Positions 28,140 to 40,462 of a stretch of 64,000 nucleotides of DNA are shown piece by piece. A program made the translations under genes and the position numbers. The stretch is from Thalassomonas haliotis. Lineage in GTDB: Bacteria > Pseudomonadota > Gammaproteobacteria > Enterobacterales > Alteromonadaceae. How positions within the stretch are numbered: position 1 is the stretch's first letter; every line of letters starts with the position of its first letter. The DNA lies in NCBI RefSeq assembly GCF_028657945.1, contig NZ_CP059693.1:3906001-3970000 (forward strand). Direction: 5' to 3'. The notes below the pieces were generated by a model, which saw nothing but the letters and a program-made list of their open reading frames with translations, had not been told where the DNA came from and did not search any database.

Positions 28140-29012
28140 TTAGCCCTTGCTATGTTGCTCTAACCAGTTAAGGGCATGTTGCCATAAACCTTCCGACTTA
28201 CGGCTAAAAAACTTCATATGCCCTATTTCAGCTAAGCCATGCGCCTGGGGAGATATGGTCAGGGTATCAACCTTCAGTTTTTTAAAGACCGACAGCATAT
28301 CCGCCACGTTCTCATCTATGGCGATATCATCATCACTGGCATTCACCCACATAGAAGGAGTGCTCAGCTCGTGATACCAGTGCTGGCCAACCGTTTTGCC
28401 AAAGGCGGTTTTGACATAACCCTGGCCGTTGCACCAAAGCCGCCATTGCTGGGCAACCGCCTTGGGCAGGGGTTCTCCCATGCCCACCAGTTGGGATTTG
28501 GTATGGCCGAAAAATAAATTACTTAACGGCACAAAAACATTCATAAAGAAATTGGCCTTCAGGGAATATGGCAGTTTCATATTGCTTAATTGCCCCGAGG
28601 AACTGGCAAAGTTAAAAATAGAACTCAGCTCATTGGCATTATGCATCAAGCCCACCAATTGCCCGCCGGCGCTATGGCCAATCAGGTGATAAGACTTGCC
28701 GGGAAAATGGCTTTTCAGCGCCTCTAACACCGCCGGCATATCCTGCTCACCCCAACATTGCAGGGAGGCTTTACTGGCGCGGATTGTCCCTGACAGAGAC
28801 TCCCCTATGCCCCGGTTATCAAATGTGATCACGCCATATCCCTGTTGTGCCAGATAACTGGCAAAACTCTGGTAAAACTGGCGCTTGATACCGGTTGCCG
28901 GACCAATTAATACTGCGCCTTTGACCTCGCTTTCCGGTTTATAAAGGGTAGCGGCCAGTTGTTGACCATCCTGACAGTCGATGGTGATCTCGTCCGGGTT
29001 AAAAGTTTTCAT
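28140..29012 (-). CDS. alpha/beta hydrolase (serine aminopeptidase S33-like)
   Basis: 290-residue hydrolase. The nucleophile elbow GHSAGG has the catalytic Ser. An earlier oxyanion-hole region is VLIGPATGIKRQFYQSFA, with YGVITFDNRGIGES. The acid Asp is in NASDDDIAIDE, and the catalytic His in SPQAHGLAEIGHMKFF. No signal peptide is seen, so it is probably cytosolic. The substrate is unknown. It has a close start ATG at 29012 and no operon partners. Confidence 0.85.
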   Translation of the reverse strand: MKTFNPDEITIDCQDGQQLAATLYKPESEVKGAVLIGPATGIKRQFYQSFASYLAQQGYGVITFDNRGIGESLSGTIRASKASLQCWGEQDMPAVLEALKSHFPGKSYHLIGHSAGGQLVGLMHNANELSSIFNFASSSGQLSNMKLPYSLKANFFMNVFVPLSNLFFGHTKSQLVGMGEPLPKAVAQQWRLWCNGQGYVKTAFGKTVGQHWYHELSTPSMWVNASDDDIAIDENVADMLSVFKKLKVDTLTISPQAHGLAEIGHMKFFSRKSEGLWQHALNWLEQHSKG

Positions 29013-29159
29013 GGTAAATTTCCATCTGCCTGAAATTAAACTAAGGTTAACAGCCTAACATTTTCACATGTGGTCTTACCACTTACAAGGACTTATATTT
29101 TACGCCTCCAGGGAATAACATAATAAATACGATTGCCAGTACAGTGCTCCAAATAACTT

Positions 29160-29183
29160 GATGCCTTTTAGGCAAAAGGCATC
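29160..29183 (-). terminator. hairpin after the 54-residue ORF
   Basis: Perfect 10-bp stem GATGCCTTTT-AGGC-AAAAGGCATC, just past the stop of the small reverse-strand gene. There is no long U-tract, so termination is likely but not certain. Confidence 0.5.
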
Positions 29184-29195
29184 ATCATAAAGAAG

Positions 29196-29363
29196 TTAAG
29201 CTTGGTATACCCAGGCTAAAAAACGTTTGGAATCGTCTACATTAGTAAACGTAAATAACCGGGCACCTGTTTGATCTTTGACAACAACATTGAATTTGTT
29301 AACAGAAATCGACGTGACCGGAGAGGTTATTGAATAAACCGTACCATTATATGTATATGACAT
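29196..29363 (-). CDS. small protein of unknown function
   Basis: About 54 residues beginning MSYTYNGTVYSITSPV, with the rest rich in beta-prone Val/Thr (VNKFNVVVKDQTGARLF) and ending FLAWVYQA. A ribosome site AAGAG lies 7 nt before the ATG at 29363. I see no signal peptide and no known domain. It has its own terminator hairpin, which supports a real transcript. Confidence 0.55.
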   Translation of the reverse strand: MSYTYNGTVYSITSPVTSISVNKFNVVVKDQTGARLFTFTNVDDSKRFLAWVYQA

Positions 29364-29842
29364 AATAAAACTCTTTAAATTTGCGTAACAACGCATGCAT
29401 TAGAAAAGCTATATTATTGTTTGATCAGATCTTTTATAAAATTATAACTAGCTTAACGAGGCTATGCTCGAAAAATCAGACAACAACTAAGCTTAATATT
29501 TTGGGGCGATATCTGACTGTGAAAGGGAAAGACATAACACGAATTATCTTTGAAGATAATCTGTTAAATAAACGAGAGGAGAATAAATAACCGCGCCACT
29601 ATATAGGTATTTCCCGAAAAAGTAAAGGGTGGTTTTTATCACGCAATAAAATGCAGCCTTCCCTTATACGGGCGTATCCCCTGTGCTGACCGTCTCAATC
29701 AAGGAAGCTCTCTTGCCTATGCACAGACAAGAAACTTATGTTAGGGTAAGCCATAGATAACAGCTCTCTAATAGTTTCACTACAAATGAGCCCCAATTGT
29801 AATAGGGACAGGCCTTACATTTGAATATCAACGGATCTTTAC
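29364..29842. other. intergenic region without a clear gene
   Basis: 479 bp. A 69-codon ORF (29381-29590, +) has a poor start context and no recognisable family. From about 29630 to 29760 the sequence has dense short inverted motifs (for example ATACGCCCGTAT on the reverse strand) and looks like a decayed mobile element or structured element, but I could not identify it. Confidence 0.35.
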
Positions 29843-30652
29843 ATGAAATACCATCTGTGCGCTTTTTTTACCGCCGTTATCTTAATGTCCGGCTTACTTT
29901 CTTGTGCCCAGCTCCCTTTAGAAAAACCGCCGTCAAAAGTTTTCTTTATCGGTAATAGCTTAACCGGGAATAACTATTTACCCGATGTGTTACAAGCCTT
30001 TGCCCATGCCAATAACAAAAAATTAGTTATTGGCTCGGAGTTAAGAAACAGCACGGCTTTGATTGAACACTGGCAACGGGGACTTGCCCAACAAAAAATC
30101 ACGGCTGAGAAATGGGATTTTGTGGTATTGCAGGATGCCAGCGCCAGCGCTATTGAACAAGCGGAGAAGACCCTTAAATACGGAAAGCTATTTGCCGACA
30201 TAGTAAAAGCAGATAATAGCCAAGTCTTATTATTTAATACCTGGGCATATAAAGGTATCCCGGACTGGGTAGAAAGTTATCAGGATGAACAGGAAAAAGC
30301 TGAATTTAAAGCTTTTGTGCCGGTAATGTATCAAAAGACCAATGCCTTATATGCCAAACTTGCACAATCGGTTAGTGGCCAGGTTGTACCGGTCGCACAG
30401 GCTTGGCAATGGCTAGGCCGGACAGCACCCGATATTGCGCTCCATCTCCAGGATAAGATCCATCCAACACCTCAAGGTACTTATTTATCAGCCTTAGTCT
30501 TTTATCGGACTATTTTCGGGCAATTGCCACAAAACCTGCCCCTTTCGGTAAAATCCAGGCGTAACCTGAAAAAGATGGATGAAACAATTAAGATTGAAAT
30601 AACCCCGATAACCGCTGATAAAATGCTGAAGGCTGTAGCCGCCACAAAATAA
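29843..30652 (+). CDS. SGNH-hydrolase-like lipoprotein
   Basis: 269 residues. The N-terminal signal peptide ends in a lipobox LLSC with Cys21. The mature protein has SGNH features: FIGNSLTGNNYLPDV with the block I Ser39, VVLQDASAS, LLFNTWAYKG, and the C-terminal DKIHPTPQGTYL with the block V Asp/His. It is probably an esterase or acetylhydrolase anchored in the outer membrane, substrate unknown. Monocistronic, followed by a bidirectional terminator. Confidence 0.78.
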   Translation: MKYHLCAFFTAVILMSGLLSCAQLPLEKPPSKVFFIGNSLTGNNYLPDVLQAFAHANNKKLVIGSELRNSTALIEHWQRGLAQQKITAEKWDFVVLQDASASAIEQAEKTLKYGKLFADIVKADNSQVLLFNTWAYKGIPDWVESYQDEQEKAEFKAFVPVMYQKTNALYAKLAQSVSGQVVPVAQAWQWLGRTAPDIALHLQDKIHPTPQGTYLSALVFYRTIFGQLPQNLPLSVKSRRNLKKMDETIKIEITPITADKMLKAVAATK

Positions 30653-30724
30653 CCAGACTCACAGGAGAAACTGCGACTTGACTAAGGAAGCTACTCCCCT
30701 GCTAAGGTTCTGGAACAGAAAAAG

Positions 30725-30761
30725 AAAAACGGCCATTTTCGCTAACCAACAGGCCGTTTTT
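30725..30761. terminator. bidirectional terminator between convergent genes
   Basis: AAAAACGGCC (30725-30734) pairs with GGCCGTTTTT (30752-30761). A T-run is seen on both strands, so it can serve the SGNH gene (+) and the PEP-CTERM gene (-). Confidence 0.75.
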
Positions 30762-30780
30762 ACAAAAGTGCGAATAAGCT

Positions 30781-31614
30781 TTATTTGCTTAATTTTCTAC
30801 GTGAGGCCAGTAACGTCAGACTCAGCAACATCAGCATAACCGTTCCCGGCTCAGGCACATCAACAATGATGTCACGTAAACCGACAGCGCTGATCAGCTG
30901 CTCAAAATTGCTATAGGAGAAGGCGCGATCTAATATACGCTCACCATTTGGCATGCTGGTCGGCGATGCCCCTGTGCCCATCAGACCAAAACGGGACTCA
31001 CCCGGATTGGCTTCTGCACTTGTAGGATGAGGCAGTGACAAGGCATGGCCTATTTCATGAGAAGTGGTACCGGCAATAAGATTGATCCTGTCTTCATCTG
31101 TTAACGCCAGCTGCGCCAAGCCTAGTAAGTTATCGGTGAAGATAGAGCCAACCACAGCTCCTGCTGAGTAACTAAAGTTATCCGTTAAGGCGCAACTTAA
31201 GCAGGCATGCCCTAGCGCCCCCGTTTGATTAAGGTAATCTTCCCCTATTTTAAAATAAGAATAATCACTGTCACCACTTAACGGCCCTGAGCCTATTGCA
31301 CCAATTTCAAAGTCCAGGTCCAGCTCTTTACCCGGCGGCAGAGACGGATACATATAACCAAAAAAGTCATCAACGACGGTATCAAAAATACTCTCAATCA
31401 CCTGGCTATGGGATAAACCGGTAAAGCCAAACGGAGAAGAATCAAAGGCATTGGTGGAAACACCGAAAATATTGGTTGAAGGGTTAGAAGTAAAATCTAA
31501 AATAATGGTGGAGGCTTTTACCGGCTTTACCGACATCAGCATCACCAACAGAGTAAGAAAAACCAGGGAGAATAGCTTATTCTTGTGAATTTTTTGCATG
31601 TAATACTTGTGCAT
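30781..31614 (-). CDS. PEP-CTERM metalloprotease (metzincin-like)
   Basis: 277-residue secreted protein. It has an N-terminal signal peptide (LFSLVFLTLLVMLMS, cleavage near VKAS) and a C-terminal PEP-CTERM signal: VPEPGTVML, a hydrophobic stretch, and the basic end SRRKLSK. At residues 186-196 is HEIGHALSLPH, which fits the zinc motif HExxHxxxxxH, followed by SRFGLMGTG with a Met-turn-like GLM. The position of Gly in the classical metzincin motif HExxHxxGxxH is taken by Ser. It is thus an exosortase-sorted protease, probably released into the matrix or cell surface. It has a sigma-54-like promoter upstream. Confidence 0.82.
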   Translation of the reverse strand: MHKYYMQKIHKNKLFSLVFLTLLVMLMSVKPVKASTIILDFTSNPSTNIFGVSTNAFDSSPFGFTGLSHSQVIESIFDTVVDDFFGYMYPSLPPGKELDLDFEIGAIGSGPLSGDSDYSYFKIGEDYLNQTGALGHACLSCALTDNFSYSAGAVVGSIFTDNLLGLAQLALTDEDRINLIAGTTSHEIGHALSLPHPTSAEANPGESRFGLMGTGASPTSMPNGERILDRAFSYSNFEQLISAVGLRDIIVDVPEPGTVMLMLLSLTLLASRRKLSK

Positions 31615-31672
31615 AAGAGAAGAAAATCCTTTCAGTGTGTCAAATTAATGGCAAAATTGCCAAATAAAAACG

Positions 31673-31689
31673 TTGCACAACTCATGCCA
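31673..31689 (-). promoter_or_regulatory. sigma-54-like promoter of the PEP-CTERM protease gene
   Basis: Reverse strand TGGCATG-AGTT-GTGCAA. The -24 GG and -12 GC are exactly 10 nt apart, as required by RpoN. The -24 box matches TGGCACG in six of seven bases. The ATG at 31614 is about 60 bp downstream. In other bacteria PEP-CTERM genes are known to be driven by RpoN with a dedicated regulator. Confidence 0.65.
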
Positions 31690-31978
31690 GTTAACAGGCT
31701 ATAATTCAACCACTTACTGCTAACTAACATCTTAAAATTTAGCCATCAACAAAAGGCGATAAATATGCTTAATGCCCGGTTTTCAGCCGGCTATATTTAA
31801 GTACATGAAAAACAGCCAATCTTAATAAATAAAAGGCGGCGGAAGAGGAAGGGATATAAGCCGAGGCTTTTTTGGCTACTCTTTCCCGTTCAGGACTGGG
31901 CCAAATTCACCTGATAAATATTTGTTCTCAACCCTTTGACCAACAGCCTAGACAAAGCCTTATTAATCCAGTCACCAT

Positions 31979-32011
31979 AAAAAAACCCGGTGCTCTTGGA
32001 ACACCGGGTTT
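31979..32011 (-). terminator. terminator of the first DUF3718 gene
   Basis: AAACCCGGTG (31983-31992) pairs with CACCGGGTTT (32002-32011). On the reverse strand it ends in a run of seven T's. Confidence 0.85.
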
Positions 32012-32046
32012 AGATATTTTTTACAGCGAGCCCTCAGGGCTTAATA

Positions 32047-32391
32047 TTAACCGTTGATACGCTTTTGAGCAGCAGCAGTTAATTCAGCAGACTGGATAGA
32101 AGCTAAAACACCTTCTACTTTTCTTTTCGGTAACTTGTTGATCATTAATGTACCGGTAACTAAAGAGTTCTTCTGTGAGGCGAAAGCCAGCAGGTTTTGA
32201 CCGTTACACTGAACACCGTCAAAAACATTACGGATTTTAATTTTGTTTGATTTCAGGAAAGAACGCAGACGACCTTTGTCATCAGCTGAAACATACTCAC
32301 AAATTGATTGTGCGATATCCGCAGCGTGGGTAACAGGAGTAAAAGCAACAGACATTAAAGCAACAGCAGGAACAATAAGTAATTTTTTCAT
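32047..32391 (-). CDS. small secreted DUF3718 protein, paralogue 1
   Basis: About 114 residues. A signal peptide (MKKLLIVPAVALMSVAFTPVTHA) is given here only as its landmarks MKKLL and THAAD. The mature part has the DUF3718 core IAQSICEYVSADDKGRLR, NVFDGVQCNGQNLLAFA, with two conserved Cys, which may form a disulfide, and MINKLPKRKVEG. It is a paralogue of the 56945-57304 gene. The function is unknown. The ATG at 32391 is preceded by AAAGG with 7-nt spacing. It is controlled by a c-di-GMP-I riboswitch just upstream. Confidence 0.8.
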   Translation of the reverse strand: MKKLLIVPAVALMSVAFTPVTHAADIAQSICEYVSADDKGRLRSFLKSNKIKIRNVFDGVQCNGQNLLAFASQKNSLVTGTLMINKLPKRKVEGVLASIQSAELTAAAQKRING

Positions 32392-32453
32392 CAGATAACC
32401 TTTCATCAACAAATAATAAGTAGTGAAACAGACGCAACGTTACCCAATCAGCT

Positions 32454-32540
32454 TAGGTGGCCCCGCTATCGTAGGTAATTACCCTTAGACCGGAAGCTTT
32501 GCGTAATACCCTTTCAGGTACTTTGCCGTTTCTTGCGCGG
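32454..32540 (-). ncRNA. c-di-GMP-I (GEMM-I) riboswitch of the first DUF3718 gene
   Basis: On the reverse strand the sequence carries the GEMM-I core: ACGGCAAAG, then the stem TACC-TGAAA-GGGTA, then TACGCAAAGCTTCCGG, TCTAAGG, and the final AGCGGGGCCACC. The GNRA-like TGAAA loop and CGCAAAGC follow the class I pattern. The P1 stem is not clear in the flanks. A downstream TTGCGT could pair with the aptamer's ACGCAA, giving a switch element. It lies about 65 nt upstream of the DUF3718 start. Confidence 0.85.
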
Positions 32541-32728
32541 CGTATTATATAGACAAATGAACTTGATGCAAGAAAAAGCATTAAAAAAGATTAAAAAATC
32601 TGCATGTTTTACTTTTCTGTCATTAAAAACCAGAAACAGATACTATTAACCCGCGTATCCACCTACATGCTAGAATAACGCCTTAGGATAAGAGTGAACC
32701 GCCCTATAAACTTGATTTAGAGAAAAAT

Positions 32729-33112
32729 ATGCAAGAAGACATTGAATACCAGGTAGTAGAAATAACTGAGCAGCCGATAGCACTTTGCCAGTTACTTAAA
32801 ATAGCCAATATGGTTGGCGGCGGCGGTGAAGCTAAAATAGTCATCAGTGAAGGTTACGTGCTGCTTAATAGTGAGATTGAATATCAAAAGCGTAAGAAAG
32901 TTTTTGACGGTGACATCGTCGAATTTAACGGCGATGCCATCCAAATTCGCCTGGTACAACAAGAACAGCCGGCTGCAGCAACTGATATGCAAACTGCCAA
33001 GGGCAAAAAGGCAAAACAGACGCAACAAAAACCTTCTGCTAAGAAAAAATCACCTAAAAAGCCGCCAGAGCCCGAAGCCCCTCAAAGCAAAAGAAAACCT
33101 ATCTCTTTCTAA
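32729..33112 (+). CDS. S4 RNA-binding domain protein, YbcJ-like
   Basis: 127 residues. The first 75 residues form an S4 domain: IALCQLLKIANMVGGGGEAKIVI in part, then GYVLLNSEIEYQKRKKVFDGD. The rest is a lysine-rich tail (KGKKAKQTQQKPSAKKKSPK in part) that likely binds RNA nonspecifically. YbcJ is known as a small S4 protein of unclear role. No operon partner; a terminator-like hairpin for the opposite gene lies downstream. Confidence 0.83.
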   Translation: MQEDIEYQVVEITEQPIALCQLLKIANMVGGGGEAKIVISEGYVLLNSEIEYQKRKKVFDGDIVEFNGDAIQIRLVQQEQPAAATDMQTAKGKKAKQTQQKPSAKKKSPKKPPEPEAPQSKRKPISF

Positions 33113-33176
33113 TAAAGCGCCGTTAGCATCAACTTATCAATACATCAGCAGCAAGAGCTGCGATAACAAACAAAAC

Positions 33177-33203
33177 AGCCCCGGCAATTTAACTTCCGGG
33201 GCT
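33177..33203 (-). terminator. terminator of the GNAT gene
   Basis: AGCCCCGG (33177-33184) pairs with CCGGGGCT (33196-33203). On the reverse strand the stem is followed by GTTTTGTTTG. Confidence 0.7.
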
Positions 33204-33242
33204 TGATCAGAGCAAAGGGATATATCTATCCCGGCGGCTGTT

Positions 33243-33731
33243 TTAATAGCTAATTTTCTTATCCCAGAACATGGCTTGCCCCATTTCGGGGTCAAGCTCA
33301 TAACCTGAAAACCCAAACTTTTTATAGGCCTTTTGCGCTACCGCATTGCCTTCTAGCACTTCCAGGGTCAGCTTACAACAGCCTTTTTCTCTGGCAACAT
33401 TTTCAACTTCCTGCAACATTCTCTCAGACAAACCATGGCCCCGGTAGAAAGGTAACACCACAACATCATGGACATTAATCACAGGCTGGCAGCTGAAAGT
33501 AGAAAAACTTTCAATACAATTAATCAAGCCAGCCGGCTTACCGTCCAGGTAACACAGTAGGGTAAACATGTTTGGCCGTTCAGACAAAGCGGTTAGCAAA
33601 TTCTCCTTAACATACTCAGTTAACGGCTCCTCTCCGCCCATGGGATCAAGCGCATAGGCATTTAACAGCATCAATAAATCCTTGCCCTGCTGTTCATCCT
33701 TATAGTCTGCAATACATAATCGAATTTTCAT
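33243..33731 (-). CDS. GNAT family N-acetyltransferase
   Basis: 162 residues. The acetyl-CoA-binding region VVLPFYRGHGLSERML has the Gly-rich P-loop, followed by GCCKLTLEVLEGNAVAQKAYKKFGF. The acceptor substrate is unknown. I chose the ATG at 33731, which has AAGG 5 nt upstream; a GTG at 33743 is the longer alternative. Confidence 0.85.
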   Translation of the reverse strand: MKIRLCIADYKDEQQGKDLLMLLNAYALDPMGGEEPLTEYVKENLLTALSERPNMFTLLCYLDGKPAGLINCIESFSTFSCQPVINVHDVVVLPFYRGHGLSERMLQEVENVAREKGCCKLTLEVLEGNAVAQKAYKKFGFSGYELDPEMGQAMFWDKKISY

Positions 33732-33835
33732 AATTACCTTCACTTTTATATGCTTGGTATAAAAAACATACCAAACGCAGCATTTTCAAGTTCGCTAACT
33801 ATACTGTATTAATAAATAAAAGGAAGCCTGCGTTA

Positions 33836-34819
33836 ATGGATCAAGAAAAGCCCCAGTGCCAGTATAAAGACCCGGAGAATTATAATTGCTCCTGCGAGGC
33901 CAATGAATCCGGCTTATGCTTCTGGCATGACCCGTCCACAAACAAAAAAGGCCCTGAAATTAAACAGGCTTTGGAAGAATATGCTAAAAGTGGCGGGCTC
34001 TTAAGGGGGATCAGCCTTAAACGCGCCAACTTAAAAGAAATAGACCTGGTTAACCATAATAAAAAAGCAGGCTATGATTTTTCTTATGCGGACCTCTACC
34101 GAGCTGATTTGGAAGGCGCCCACCTGTTTAATATCACTTTTAATCACGCCAGTTTAATGAAAACAGACTTACGTTATGCCAACCTCAACTGTGCCTCGTT
34201 ACAGCAAGCCAATTTACTTGGTGTTCGCTGGAGCCAAAGCAAGGTGGAGAATTTACGGATAGGAAAAAAACTCAAGCAGGAATACCTCGCACACCAGGCA
34301 CTAAAAGACAAAAACCTTACTCAGGCACATGATTATTTTGAACAGGCTGAAGAAATTTATCGTGATTTAAGAAAACATGCCGAGCGTGAAGGAATTTTTG
34401 CGATGGCTGGGGAGTTTATTCAAAAAGAACTTACCATGCGCAGAATGCAACTGCCTAAATTCAGTACTAAGCGGCTGACTTCAAAAGTTATCGATTTATT
34501 CTGCGGTTATGGCGAAGCCCCTGTACGCATCATTGGTATTTCCATATTGATCATTATTTGCTGTGCCTTCATATACGCTATGACCGGACTGAATTATCAG
34601 GGAGATATTCAAACCTTTGACAGCAGTGCCAGCTTCACAGATAACTTTAGCCTGTACCTGTCTTGCTTATATTACTCTGTTGTCACCTTTACCACACTCG
34701 GCTATGGCGATTTCACCCCCGTAGGCATTTCCCGTACTGTAGCCGCTGTAGAGGCCTTTACCGGCAGCTTTACTATAGCCCTCTTTGTAGTGGTCTTTGT
34801 AAAGAAAATGACAAGGTGA
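33836..34819 (+). CDS. pentapeptide-repeat protein fused to a two-TM potassium channel pore
   Basis: 327 residues. An N-terminal Cys/His cluster (Cys8, 18, 20, 28, His31) may bind zinc. Pentapeptide repeats follow at about 57-130 (ADLYRADLEGAHLF, ASLMKTDLRYANLN). A charged helical stretch runs 140-210. TM1 is 231-250, the pore loop ends in the potassium filter TTLGYGD at 286-292, and TM2 is 303-322. The channel thus opens at the membrane, with a large cytoplasmic N-terminus that could gate it. The gene is single and convergent with the rrn operon. The function of such fusions is not known to me. Confidence 0.85.
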   Translation: MDQEKPQCQYKDPENYNCSCEANESGLCFWHDPSTNKKGPEIKQALEEYAKSGGLLRGISLKRANLKEIDLVNHNKKAGYDFSYADLYRADLEGAHLFNITFNHASLMKTDLRYANLNCASLQQANLLGVRWSQSKVENLRIGKKLKQEYLAHQALKDKNLTQAHDYFEQAEEIYRDLRKHAEREGIFAMAGEFIQKELTMRRMQLPKFSTKRLTSKVIDLFCGYGEAPVRIIGISILIIICCAFIYAMTGLNYQGDIQTFDSSASFTDNFSLYLSCLYYSVVTFTTLGYGDFTPVGISRTVAAVEAFTGSFTIALFVVVFVKKMTR

Positions 34820-34872
34820 GCGAACCTGGCGACTAGAACTCTGTTATATGTCATTTTTACGAGGAAAAAGCA

Positions 34873-34901
34873 AAAAGCCCGACTCAGTGAGTCGGGCTTT
34901 T
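34873..34901 (-). terminator. rrn operon terminator
   Basis: Near-perfect inverted repeat AAAAGCCCGACTCA/TGAGTCGGGCTTTT, with T-runs on both strands. On the reverse strand it lies just after 5S rRNA; on the plus strand it can end the potassium-channel gene. Confidence 0.88.
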
Positions 34902-34911
34902 CTAAATAGGT

Positions 34912-35026
34912 GCTTAGCAATGTCCTACTCTCACATGGGAACTCCCACACTACCATCGGCGCTAACGCGTTTCACTTCTGAGTTCGGCATGGGATCAGGT
35001 GGTACCACGTTGCTATTGTCGCTAAG
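34912..35026 (-). rRNA. rrf: 5S ribosomal RNA
   Basis: About 115 nt. The reverse strand has the conserved 5S core CCCATGCCGAACTCAGAAGTG in part (34980-35000), and its ends CTTAGC and GCTAAG pair to form helix I. It is the last gene of the operon. The ends are estimated within a few bases. Confidence 0.93.
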
Positions 35027-35136
35027 CGAAATAGTCAATCTTAGAAAACGTTTATATATACAATCTTATTCAGTCTATGTGTACGCGATGTTTTGCTTGT
35101 CAGACATACAATCTTTAAAACCACTTGGGTGTTGTA

Positions 35137-38022
<2,886 letters not shown>

Positions 38023-38337
38023 ATACAACCCCAAGTAGTTTCCAAAGAAACTGCTCAACTGTTCGGTGACTAAACCGAACTAAGTTGTAAAGTCTGACAT
38101 TTTCACGCACTCATAGAGTGTCTTGAATAAGAGTTGATAATGACTCAAGGAAGAAGTCATTATCAGGTTGATGTTCACAGCGCGACACTGTGTTCATCAT
38201 GGAAATAATCAATGATTATTTCCGGTATATATATCAGCTTTCCAGATTGTTAAAGAACACATCTAATCTCATTCGATTAGAAGTTGGTTATCATACCATT
38301 TGTGTGAACACTCATGAGAAGTTGTTTTACTTCAAGA
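38023..38337 (-). other. 16S-23S internal transcribed spacer without tRNA
   Basis: About 315 nt. I see no tRNA-Ile, tRNA-Ala or tRNA-Glu sequence in it. It contains a boxA-like TGTTCTTTAACA on the reverse strand (38248-38259), followed by AATCTGGAAAGC, and an imperfect inverted repeat around 38135-38165 (TAATGACT, AGTCATTA). Confidence 0.8.
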
Positions 38338-39880
<1,543 letters not shown>

Positions 39881-40187
39881 AAAATCGTTTGTGAGAGACA
39901 AGCTCTCGACTCAATGAATTCTGTCGTTTTTGTTTCTACTTTTAAAAAAGTAAAATCAAAACGTAAATATTACTTACTAAAAAGTAAATCGTACTTGTGT
40001 GTCATTCATCATTAAGTGTTTTAGTTGTCCCTAAGGACTATGTAAAATCAACATTAACGTGAGTGCCCACACAAATTGCATGATAACTAATTTTTAAAGA
40101 ACTTCGTTTAGCAGCTAGCTAAACGGAAATGATTAATCACATTCGTTAATCATTATTGCTTCAGGCCTTGCCCTTAGCGAGATGCGC
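39881..40187 (-). promoter_or_regulatory. 16S leader with boxA
   Basis: The leader between promoter P2 and 16S contains GTTCTTTAAAAA at 40091-40102 (reverse strand), a boxA antitermination site, followed by sequences that pair with the 16S 3' flank for RNase III processing. No protein gene is present. Confidence 0.7.
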
Positions 40188-40215
40188 ATGATACGCCTCT
40201 CAGTTTTAATGTCAA
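40188..40215 (-). promoter_or_regulatory. rrn promoter P2 (proximal)
   Basis: Reverse strand TTGACA (40210-40215), 16-nt spacer, TATCAT (40188-40193), followed by a GC-rich discriminator GCGCATC. This fits an rRNA promoter open to stringent control. Confidence 0.8.
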
Positions 40216-40345
40216 CTCTTATTTTCAAATAAGAAGTAAAAATTTCAAATCATTTTTACACATCAACTGGTTTATCCAGTGCTAGATTAGCATGAGTAAA
40301 CCTATTAAAACCCTTCGTTGGCTTGCCCCTAAGAAGTGGAAGCGC

Positions 40346-40373
40346 ATTTTAGGGATTTTTCTCTTAAGGTCAA
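40346..40373 (-). promoter_or_regulatory. rrn promoter P1 (distal)
   Basis: Reverse strand TTGACC (40368-40373), 16-nt spacer, TAAAAT (40346-40351), followed by GCGCTTCC discriminator. It is preceded by an A/T-rich stretch that fits an UP element. Confidence 0.75.
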
Positions 40374-40462
40374 GCGAAAAAAACAACTAATTCTAAATAC
40401 TAGCCCAATCGTTCGATAAGTAAACAAATATAGGTCTATAAACATAAAAAATTCGCCATTTA

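Larger units (their letters stand above)
31615..32046. other. upstream region of the PEP-CTERM protease gene
   Basis: It contains the sigma-54-like promoter at 31673-31689 and a terminator at 31979-32011. An inverted TTGGCAATTTTGCCA-like palindrome is visible near 31648-31662 (TGGCAAAATTGCCA), immediately downstream of that promoter. The remainder shows no gene. Confidence 0.5.

Noticed and set aside
29381-29590. 69-codon ORF in an intergenic region
   Set aside because: Poor start context, unusual composition, no recognisable family.
29713-29730. GG-N10-GC pattern upstream of the SGNH lipoprotein gene
   Set aside because: The -12 TTGC fits, but the -24 flank does not match sigma-54, and the distance to the gene is large.
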